From the NCBI GenBank assembly GCA_900553595.1, contig USEC01000034.1, forward strand, positions 1 to 18,557: a stretch of DNA of 18,557 nt. The letters run 5' to 3'. Below the pieces are notes generated by a model. It was not told the DNA's origin and searched no databases. It saw only the letters and a list, made by a program, of their open reading frames with translations. The translations under genes were made by a program, and so were the position numbers. Source of the stretch: an uncultured Prevotella sp. GTDB taxonomy: Bacteria; Bacteroidota; Bacteroidia; Bacteroidales; Bacteroidaceae. Below, in pieces: positions 6,450 through 12,111 of the stretch; positions within the stretch are counted from its first letter, which is position 1; every line of letters begins with the position of its first letter.

Positions 6450-6495
6450 ATATTTAATATTTGTGGTTTCGCAAGCATTATGCTTGTCTCCTTGC

Positions 6496-6529
6496 GCTTG
6501 TTTCTCGTCTCTTGTCCGCTGAAACAAGC
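6496..6529 (-). repeat. 9-bp inverted repeat just after the acidic-tail gene
   Basis: GCTTGTTTC (6496-6504) and GAAACAAGC (6521-6529) are exact inverted copies with a 16-base spacer, 20 bases past the minus-strand stop. A second near-palindrome, CAAGCATTATGCTTG, is at 6472-6486. No T-run follows on the minus strand, so this is more likely a 3'-end stabiliser than a terminator. Confidence 0.4.
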
Positions 6530-6548
6530 ATGCGATAGGAGTGCGAAA

Positions 6549-7358
6549 TCAGTAATTGTCGTCCTCGTCGCTTATGTCTTCAGCCTCAAGGTTGAGGTCT
6601 TCGGGGTCGGTGTCGAATGTGGTGCGATAGCTTTCTTCTGTGAGCTTCTCTTCGTCGAAGTCGTCGTTGTCGTCATCATCATCGTTTCTGAGGTCCTCCG
6701 GCAGGTCTTCATCGTCGTCTTCCTCATCGTTGTCGTTAGACAGCTTGAATTCGTTGAGGTCGTCGTCCTTGGCTGTCGGCTTCTCCATTTCGGGCTTTGC
6801 CTTGGCGAAGATGGCCTCGATCCAGTTGCCTTTCGCTATTTCCAGCACCTCGTATCCGTCCTTCACCTTCTTGTCGTACATACCGCCCGGTTTGTGGAGT
6901 CGGTCTTTCGGCAGTGTCGTTGTGCTTATGTCGAATCCGCTTTCTATTATGTCCTGGATGCTTTGTGAGAGCGAATCCCATCCGCCTCCGAAGTTGCGGT
7001 CGAGCACTTCGATGAGCTTTGCCGCCGAAATGTGGCGTATGTTCTCGTAGGTCAGGTCGGTGACTCTTGTGATGGGGCGTTTCTTTATGGCCCATTTCTT
7101 CTTGTCGCTGTCGTCGGTGCGCAGCGTTCCTATCTTGAATCCGCGTGCCTCGTATTTGCTGATGACAACAGGCTTGTCTATCTTTACCTCTTCTATCTCA
7201 AAGGCACTGCGTATGACATCTATGTAATGGTTGAGGTTGTCCTTCAGGTCGGCGTCTTTTTCAGCTGACTCCCACATTCTGAAAATGTCATTTTCCTGAA
7301 GCTCCCATACATTACTTTTTGTCAGTGTCTTGAGTGTTAAAGTTTTTTGATGTTTCAT
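6549..7358 (-). CDS. Unrecognised protein with a highly acidic C-terminal tail
   Basis: This 269-residue product matches no family that I can name. Residues 1-190 look like a folded, mixed alpha/beta soluble domain: VWELQENDIFRMWESAEK at the start, a basic patch DKKKWAIKKRPITR (85-98), then a helical segment SAAKLIEVLDRNFGGGWDSLSQSIQDIIESG (111-141). From 198 to 269 the tail has 38 Asp or Glu in 72 residues, including runs DEEDDDED and DDDDDNDD. Such tails can compete with nucleic acid for a basic partner, as in the RNA polymerase delta subunit RpoE or HMG proteins, but no homology is claimed. No signal peptide or membrane segment. Its transcript start is predicted near 7552, giving a leader of about 190 bases. 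Coding status is well supported by length, terminators on its 3' side and consistent codon use. Confidence 0.75.
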   Translation of the reverse strand: MKHQKTLTLKTLTKSNVWELQENDIFRMWESAEKDADLKDNLNHYIDVIRSAFEIEEVKIDKPVVISKYEARGFKIGTLRTDDSDKKKWAIKKRPITRVTDLTYENIRHISAAKLIEVLDRNFGGGWDSLSQSIQDIIESGFDISTTTLPKDRLHKPGGMYDKKVKDGYEVLEIAKGNWIEAIFAKAKPEMEKPTAKDDDLNEFKLSNDNDEEDDDEDLPEDLRNDDDDDNDDFDEEKLTEESYRTTFDTDPEDLNLEAEDISDEDDNY

Positions 7359-7552
7359 ATTAAATATTCTGTATTTTTTCTCAATATATCATTTCCCTTT
7401 CAACGCCCTGCAGTGTCTTTGCGGGCTTTGTCTTTAAAGCCGTCTTTTTTGTGATGCGGCGTAAATGCCTGTGTGTCATAATGATTGGCTTGACAGGTCA
7501 TTATGGCTGAAAAAACCTTGTCGTGGCTCTACTGACAGTGTGGTAACAGACG
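7359..7552 (-). promoter_or_regulatory. Long foldable leader of the acidic-tail gene
   Basis: The interval between the predicted transcript start and the ATG at 7358 holds CATAATGA (7477-7484) paired with TCATTATG (7498-7505), and GGCTTT (7424-7429) paired with AAAGCC (7436-7441). It contains no open frame that I would call. It may carry an RNA control element; I recognise no known riboswitch. Confidence 0.4.
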
Positions 7553-7557
7553 TGCTG

Positions 7558-7588
7558 CAAAAGTAAATACTTTACTCTTAATTCACAA
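7558..7588 (-). promoter_or_regulatory. Promoter for the acidic-tail gene
   Basis: Minus strand: TTG (7586-7588), 20 bases, TACTTTTG (7558-7565). It lies back to back with the rarA promoter, 17 bases apart. Confidence 0.55.
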
Positions 7589-7605
7589 GTTTTTCATATA
7601 GAATT

Positions 7606-7637
7606 TTTGTGTGTCTCGCATATATTTCATAATTTTG
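7606..7637 (+). promoter_or_regulatory. Consensus promoter for rarA, almost touching the start codon
   Basis: TTTG (7606-7609), 20 bases, TAATTTTG (7630-7637). The last base of the -7 element is only 8 bases before the ATG at 7646, so the transcript leader would be about 2-5 bases. This also rules out the earlier in-frame start at 7607, which lies inside the -33 element. Confidence 0.7.
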
Positions 7638-7645
7638 CAAGGTAT

Positions 7646-8917
7646 ATGAGTGAGCCTTTGGCAGAAAGAATGAGACCCCGCACTCTGGACGAGTATGTCG
7701 GCCAGAAGCATTTGGTGGGCGAGGGTGCCGTCTTGCGCAACATGATTGACGCAGGGCGTATTTCGTCGTTTATCCTTTGGGGACCTCCGGGTGTGGGTAA
7801 GACCACTCTGGCGCAGATTATCGCAAACCGTCTTGAAACTCCGTTCTACACTCTGAGCGCGGTCACCAGTGGCGTGAAGGATGTGCGCGAAGTGATAGAA
7901 CGGGCGAAGAAGGGTCGTTTCTTCAACAGTGCGTCACCCATACTCTTCATCGACGAAATACACCGTTTCAGCAAGTCGCAGCAGGACTCGCTGCTCGGGG
8001 CGGTGGAGCGGGGAGTCGTCACGCTGATAGGCGCAACGACGGAAAACCCCTCTTTCGAGGTGATACGGCCGTTGCTGTCGCGCTGTCAGGTGTATGTGCT
8101 CAAGCCGCTCGACAAGGACGACCTCCTCGGACTGCTTCACAGGGCGGTGACGGAAGATGTGGAGCTGAAGAAGCGCAGCATCGTTCTCAAGGAGACCGGT
8201 GCCCTGTTGCGTTACAGCGGTGGCGATGCACGCAAGCTGCTCAATATCCTTGAACTTGTGGTGGAGGCCGGCGGCGACAGCATCGAAATCACCGACAGCA
8301 TGGTGGAGGAACGTTTGCAGCAGAACCCTCTGGCCTACGACAAGGGAGGCGAGATGCACTACGACATCATTTCGGCGTTCATAAAGAGCATTCGTGGCAG
8401 CGATCCCGATGCGACGCTTTATTGGATGGCACGCATGATAGAAGGTGGCGAGGACCCGCAGTTCATTGCCCGGCGGCTCGTCATAAGTGCTGCCGAGGAC
8501 ATCGGCCTTGCAAACCCCAACGCCCTGCTGCTTGCCAATGCCGCTTTCGACGCCGTGATGAAGATAGGATGGCCCGAAGGGCGCATCCCGCTTGCCGAGG
8601 CTGCGGTGTATCTCGCAACGAGTCCGAAGAGCAATTCGGCTTATCTGGGCATTGATGCGGCTCTAGGGCTTGTGCGGCAGACGGGCAACCAACCCGTACC
8701 TCTGCATCTTCGCAATGCACCCACGGCTCTTATGGCGCAGCTTGGCTATCACGACGGTTACAAGTACTCCCACGACTATCCCGGGCATTTCACGGCACAG
8801 CAGTATATGCCCGACGGAATGGAGGGGCAGCGCATCTGGCATGCGCAGCATTCGCCGATGGAGGAAAAGCAGTATCAGCAGATGTTGCGCTGCTGGGGCG
8901 ACAGGTTCAAGGACTGA
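7646..8917 (+). CDS. rarA: Replication-associated recombination protein A (AAA+ ATPase)
   Basis: The 423-residue protein is RarA/MgsA, a hexameric AAA+ ATPase related to clamp-loader and RuvB proteins that acts at stalled replication forks. SEPLAERMRPRTLDEYVGQ is the family's hallmark start. Walker A is GPPGVGKTT (46-54), Walker B ILFIDEIHRF (99-108), and sensor 1 is in IGATTENPSFE (128-138). The C-terminal part carries the RarA-type segments YDKGGEMHYDIISAFIKSIRGSDPDATLYWMARM and EDIGLANPNAL that form the collar and tetramerization region. The ATG at 7646 fits both the family start and the promoter position. Nothing is missing. It is followed after about 106 bases by the dehydrogenase gene, with no clear terminator between them. 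Confidence 0.95.
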   Translation: MSEPLAERMRPRTLDEYVGQKHLVGEGAVLRNMIDAGRISSFILWGPPGVGKTTLAQIIANRLETPFYTLSAVTSGVKDVREVIERAKKGRFFNSASPILFIDEIHRFSKSQQDSLLGAVERGVVTLIGATTENPSFEVIRPLLSRCQVYVLKPLDKDDLLGLLHRAVTEDVELKKRSIVLKETGALLRYSGGDARKLLNILELVVEAGGDSIEITDSMVEERLQQNPLAYDKGGEMHYDIISAFIKSIRGSDPDATLYWMARMIEGGEDPQFIARRLVISAAEDIGLANPNALLLANAAFDAVMKIGWPEGRIPLAEAAVYLATSPKSNSAYLGIDAALGLVRQTGNQPVPLHLRNAPTALMAQLGYHDGYKYSHDYPGHFTAQQYMPDGMEGQRIWHAQHSPMEEKQYQQMLRCWGDRFKD

Positions 8918-8937
8918 AAAGAAATCATCAACATCGT

Positions 8938-8999
8938 TTCCGCATATCCCTTCGTAGCTTGTCAGTTTGTCAAGTAAAAACATTTCGGGAAATGCGGAA
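8938..8999 (+). repeat. 8-bp inverted repeat in the rarA-dehydrogenase spacer
   Basis: TTCCGCAT (8938-8945) and ATGCGGAA (8992-8999) are exact inverted copies with a 46-base interval, inside which CATTT and AAATG can also pair (8981-8985, 8990-8994). It might fold in the leader of the dehydrogenase mRNA. Confidence 0.3.
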
Positions 9000-9023
9000 C
9001 TTGGATAAAACAATTTTAAAAGA

Positions 9024-9983
9024 ATGAAAATAGCAGTAATGGACGGTCATGGGGTGAATCCCGGTGACATGTCATGGAAACCATTTGAGGAAATCGGGCA
9101 GATAACGGTATATCCGCGCACTGCTCCCGAAGAGGTGGTCGCACATGTGGGCGACGCCGACATAGTGCTGACGAACAAGACTGTATTCAATGCGGATGTC
9201 ATTTCGCAACTTCCGAATGTGAAATATATAGGTGTGCTTGCCACAGGTTACAATGTCGTTGATACAGAGGCGGCGCACAGGCGTGGCATCGTCGTGACAA
9301 ATATTCCGGCTTACAGCACCGACAGCGTGGCGCAGATGACTTTTGCGCATATACTCAACATCACCAACCGTGTGGGTTACTATGCCGCCAAGAACAGTGA
9401 CGGCGAATGGAGCCGCTGTCCCGACTTCTGTTATTGGGACACACCGCTCACCGACCTTTCGGGCAAGACCATAGGTATTGTGGGACTGGGACATATCGGA
9501 AGCAAAGTGGCACGCCTGGCGCAGGACTTCGGTATGGATGTGTTCGCATATACGAGCAAGAATGCCGCCGACCTTCCTGCCGGCATCAACAAGACCACGC
9601 TCGACGGACTCCTCGGCATCAGCGACATAATAACGCTGCACTGTCCGCTCACGCCTTCCACCCGTGAGCTCATCAACAAGGAGAGTATCAAGAAGATGCG
9701 CCGTGGGGCAATACTCATAAATACGGGGCGCGGGCCGCTTGTCAATGAGGCTGATGTGGCTGAAGCGTTGCAGGAAGGACAGTTGGGTGCCTACGGTGCC
9801 GATGTTATGTGCAGTGAGCCGCCGGCTGCCGACAACCCTCTCTTTGCGCAGCCTAACGCATACATCACTCCGCATATAGCATGGGCGACGGTGGAGGCAC
9901 GCGAGCGTCTGATGGCGATAGCTGTGAACAATCTGAAGGCGTTCGTTTCGGGTAATCCTGTAAATGTCGTAGGCAAGGTATGA
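9024..9983 (+). CDS. D-2-hydroxyacid dehydrogenase (glycerate/hydroxypyruvate type)
   Basis: The 319-residue protein is an NAD(P)-dependent oxidoreductase of the D-isomer 2-hydroxyacid dehydrogenase family, which interconverts 2-oxo acids and D-2-hydroxy acids in the cytoplasm. The Rossmann fold has GLGHIG with glycines at 154, 156 and 159 and no obvious downstream basic residues to force NADP use. Catalytic residues are Arg236 (INTGRGPLV), Glu265 (SEPP) and His284 (TPHIAWA). The combination HIAW rather than HTAG, and the Gly-Tyr-Asn at 75-77, resemble glycerate dehydrogenase/HprA-like members. I assign no gene symbol because substrate cannot be read from sequence. It overlaps the following membrane-protein gene by four bases (ATGA), so the two are translated as a unit. 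Confidence 0.9.
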   Translation: MKIAVMDGHGVNPGDMSWKPFEEIGQITVYPRTAPEEVVAHVGDADIVLTNKTVFNADVISQLPNVKYIGVLATGYNVVDTEAAHRRGIVVTNIPAYSTDSVAQMTFAHILNITNRVGYYAAKNSDGEWSRCPDFCYWDTPLTDLSGKTIGIVGLGHIGSKVARLAQDFGMDVFAYTSKNAADLPAGINKTTLDGLLGISDIITLHCPLTPSTRELINKESIKKMRRGAILINTGRGPLVNEADVAEALQEGQLGAYGADVMCSEPPAADNPLFAQPNAYITPHIAWATVEARERLMAIAVNNLKAFVSGNPVNVVGKV

Positions 9984-10612
9984 TAGGACAACAGGAACTT
10001 TACGAGCCCCTGCTTAACGTAATAGAATTTTTGGGTACTTTCGCTTTTGCCATCTCCGGCATCAGACATGCGGCAGCAAAGCATTTCGACTGGCTTGGCG
10101 GTTTCGTGTGCGGCATTGCCGTGGCTATAGGCGGCGGAACAATACGCGATGTGATGCTCGGCGTGACGCCTTTCTGGATGACCTCGTCCATATATATAAT
10201 ATGTACGGTGATGGCGCAGGTGTTTGTCATAGTCTTCGCAAAATCATTGAGACGCCTTGACAACACATGGTTTCTGTTCGACACGTTCGGACTTGCGCTG
10301 TTCACTATAGTGGGATTGCAGAAGACCCTTGACTGCGGCTATGCCTATTGGGTGGCGATAATCATGGGATGCATTACCGGTTCTGCCGGTGGCGTGATAC
10401 GCGATGTGCTTCTTAACAATGTCCCCATCATCTTCAAGAAGGAGATTTATGCCATGGCGAGTATCTTAGGAGGTCTGGTCTATTGGGTGCTGATGAGACT
10501 TGGACTGGACATGAACATTACGGTTGTCATGACATTTGTCGTCGTTTGCGTGATAAGGCTTTTGGCGGTGAAATACCATATATCTCTCCCCGTTCTGAAA
10601 GGCGAGGACTGA
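9980..10612 (+). CDS. TRIC/UPF0126 family membrane protein
   Basis: This 210-residue protein belongs to the UPF0126 (YicG-like) family, prokaryotic relatives of trimeric intracellular cation channels. About seven hydrophobic segments are evident, arranged as two related halves, each with the signature GG-x-IRD: AIGGGTIRDVMLG (about 49-61) and GSAGGVIRDVLLN (about 133-145). The glycine motifs mark the kinked helices lining the pore in TRIC structures. Inner membrane location is expected; potassium or other monovalent ion flow is known for characterised relatives and is inference here. Its start overlaps the dehydrogenase stop, pointing to an operon. No obvious terminator directly follows. The next promoter, for the tRNA, begins about 58 bases later. 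Confidence 0.9.
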   Translation: MIGQQELYEPLLNVIEFLGTFAFAISGIRHAAAKHFDWLGGFVCGIAVAIGGGTIRDVMLGVTPFWMTSSIYIICTVMAQVFVIVFAKSLRRLDNTWFLFDTFGLALFTIVGLQKTLDCGYAYWVAIIMGCITGSAGGVIRDVLLNNVPIIFKKEIYAMASILGGLVYWVLMRLGLDMNITVVMTFVVVCVIRLLAVKYHISLPVLKGED

Positions 10613-10669
10613 GAATTCGGGTGTGAAACGGCAAAAATGAAGATTTTTGAATAAAAAAGTGCAATAAAA

Positions 10670-10701
10670 TTTGGAGGTTATAAGAAAAAGCACTACCTTT
10701 G
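10670..10701 (+). promoter_or_regulatory. Consensus promoter for tRNA-Arg
   Basis: TTTG (10670-10673), 20 bases, TACCTTTG (10694-10701), a full match. Start is predicted near 10706, about 50 bases before the mature tRNA. Confidence 0.75.
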
Positions 10702-10756
10702 CACTCGCAATTCGGAAATGATGCTTGAAATATCGTAAACGAAGGCATTAAGGTTT

Positions 10757-10830
10757 GGCTCCGTAGCTCAACTGAATAGAGCATCTGACTACGGATCAGA
10801 AGGTTGCAGGTTTGAATCCTGCCGGAGTCA
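10757..10830 (+). tRNA. tRNA-Arg (anticodon ACG)
   Basis: A 74-base cloverleaf: acceptor GGCTCCG (10757-10763) pairs with CGGAGTC (10823-10829, one G-U), discriminator A10830. The D arm is GCTC...GAGC, the anticodon stem TCTGA/TCAGA holds loop CTACGGA with anticodon ACG, and the T arm is GCAGG/CCTGC with loop TTTGAAT. CCA is not encoded. ACG is expected to be edited to ICG to read CGU, CGC and CGA. Confidence 0.97.
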
Positions 10831-10835
10831 CAAAA

Positions 10836-10866
10836 GAAGGATACTGGTTGTCGGTATCCTTTTTTC
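10836..10866 (+). terminator. Terminator after tRNA-Arg
   Basis: AAGGATAC (10837-10844) pairs with GTATCCTT (10854-10861) over a 9-base loop, followed by T's to 10865, six bases after the tRNA. The spacer to 11010 holds nothing else that I can support. Confidence 0.8.
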
Positions 10867-11010
10867 GTGTATATGCGAATGTGGTGGAAAACACAAATTT
10901 CCGATGGAAAATCCTTTGCTATGACAGTGCAGCCACGTTCAACAACAGGCTGATGCACCCTTTTCATTTTATTTTGGTGGTTAAAGGTGCGTAAATTTGG
11001 AATTTCTTTA

Positions 11011-11018
11011 TAACTTTG
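11011..11018 (+). promoter_or_regulatory. -7 element for the DMP19-like gene, nearly leaderless
   Basis: TAACTTTG, a full TAnnTTTG match, ends 6 bases before the ATG at 11025. No TTTG lies at 19-21 bases upstream (one is at 10996-10999, 11 bases away), so only half of the promoter is clear. Confidence 0.5.
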
Positions 11019-11024
11019 CAGATT

Positions 11025-11531
11025 ATGATACAAGTGAAAGTGAAAGACATTGCCCTTCGTGAGGCTGCAATGCAGGATATGGATGCATTCATCAAGGTGT
11101 TTGTCGATGCGACAAAGGAGGCCATCGGTGGCGAACTCAATGCTACGACAATGCAACAGCTGAATGTGTCGCAGCTTGTGCTGCTTGCTTACGACATATT
11201 GCACGAGGAGGTGATGGACGGAGGTTTCGTCCAGCTCATTTACAACGGTTACGGAGGTTTCATCTTCGACAATCCCGTGGCGAAGGTGCTGCGCGACTGG
11301 GGTCTGCGCGACCTTGCAAAGCTGCTCTTTGCCGTGCGCAAGCTCTACAAGGAGCACGGACGGAAGATACAGCGCGAATGCAATGATGAGGAATTCATGG
11401 CAATGTTTGAACAGTATCCCGAATTCGACGACTATGACGACGATTTCGTAGAGCACGAAGAGGAGTGGAATGAGGCTGTGGCACGTTACATAGACGAGCA
11501 TATTGCCGATTTTGCGGTCGTTGAAGAATAA
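11025..11531 (+). CDS. DMP19/DUF4375 family protein
   Basis: The 168-residue, strongly acidic protein fits the DUF4375 family, named after Neisseria DMP19, a protein whose surface mimics DNA and blocks a DNA-binding repressor. The family core is visible in LVLLAYDILHEEVMDGGFVQLIYNGYGG and the following helix pair DNPVAKVLRDWGLRDLAKLLFAVRKLY. The C-terminal third is rich in Asp and Glu (EFDDYDDDFVEHEEEWNEAV). A TTG at 11016 could extend the protein by three residues but overlaps the -7 promoter element, so the ATG at 11025 is preferred. It is 23 bases upstream of smpB, so the two are probably cotranscribed. DNA mimicry in this species is inference; the family call rests on the Gly-Tyr-Gly-Gly core. 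Confidence 0.75.
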   Translation: MIQVKVKDIALREAAMQDMDAFIKVFVDATKEAIGGELNATTMQQLNVSQLVLLAYDILHEEVMDGGFVQLIYNGYGGFIFDNPVAKVLRDWGLRDLAKLLFAVRKLYKEHGRKIQRECNDEEFMAMFEQYPEFDDYDDDFVEHEEEWNEAVARYIDEHIADFAVVEE

Positions 11532-11554
11532 ATGTTGTAACACGGAGACAGATT

Positions 11555-12034
11555 ATGAACAAGGAACAGGAATTGATAAGGAAGAAAAGTCCTGTAAGCA
11601 TAAAGAACAAGAAAGCCTCGTTTGAATACTTCTTCATCGACACGTTTACGGCGGGCATTGTGCTCACGGGAACGGAGATCAAGTCGATAAGGCTCGGCAA
11701 GGCCAGTCTTGTTGATACGTTCTGCTATATAAACAACGGTGAGATATGGGTGAAGGGCATGAATGTGTCGCCATATTTCTACGGGTCGTACAGTAACCAT
11801 GAGGCGAAGCGCGACCGCAAACTGCTTCTCAACAAGCGCGAGATAAACAAGTTGCAGGAAGCTACCAAGCAGACAGGCTACACCATTGTGCCGATACTCG
11901 TCTTCATCGACGGGCACGGACGCGCCAAGGTGGATATAGCTCTTTGCAGAGGTAAGAAGGAATATGACAAGCGTCAGACGCTGAAGGAGAAGGAAGACCG
12001 CCGTGAAATGGATAGGGCGATGAAGCACTATTAA
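11555..12034 (+). CDS. smpB: SsrA-binding protein SmpB
   Basis: The 159-residue protein binds tmRNA and brings it to stalled ribosomes for trans-translation, which rescues the ribosome and tags the unfinished protein. Family marks are NKKASFEYFFIDTFTAGIVLTGTEIKSIR, the ASLVDTF loop, MNVSPYFYGSYSNHEAKRDRKLLLNKREI, and the C-terminal KKEYDKRQTLKEKEDRREMDRAMKHY tail that enters the empty mRNA channel. Length is normal. The tmRNA gene (ssrA) is not in this window. It sits between the DMP19-like gene (23 bases upstream) and metH (77 bases downstream). Confidence 0.96.
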   Translation: MNKEQELIRKKSPVSIKNKKASFEYFFIDTFTAGIVLTGTEIKSIRLGKASLVDTFCYINNGEIWVKGMNVSPYFYGSYSNHEAKRDRKLLLNKREINKLQEATKQTGYTIVPILVFIDGHGRAKVDIALCRGKKEYDKRQTLKEKEDRREMDRAMKHY

Positions 12035-12111
12035 TGAAAAGAAGGTGAGAAAACTCCGCCGCAGGAAAGAACATATAAGACTTTCGTGGCGTGAGCACCG
12101 TTAGGATTACT

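Noticed and set aside
9072..9875. 267-codon minus-strand frame opposite the dehydrogenase
   Set aside because: Shadow of a clear D-2-hydroxyacid dehydrogenase.
10757..10866. Integration site of a mobile element at the tRNA-Arg 3' end
   Set aside because: No integrase, and no repeated copy of the tRNA 3' end was seen; a normal terminator and housekeeping genes follow.
10527..11543. 338-codon minus-strand open frame across the tRNA region
   Set aside because: It runs through the tRNA-Arg gene, its terminator and most of the DMP19-like gene; no promoter and no recognisable protein.
12035..12111. Cobalamin riboswitch in front of metH
   Set aside because: The 77-base gap is too short and shows no B12-box-like core.
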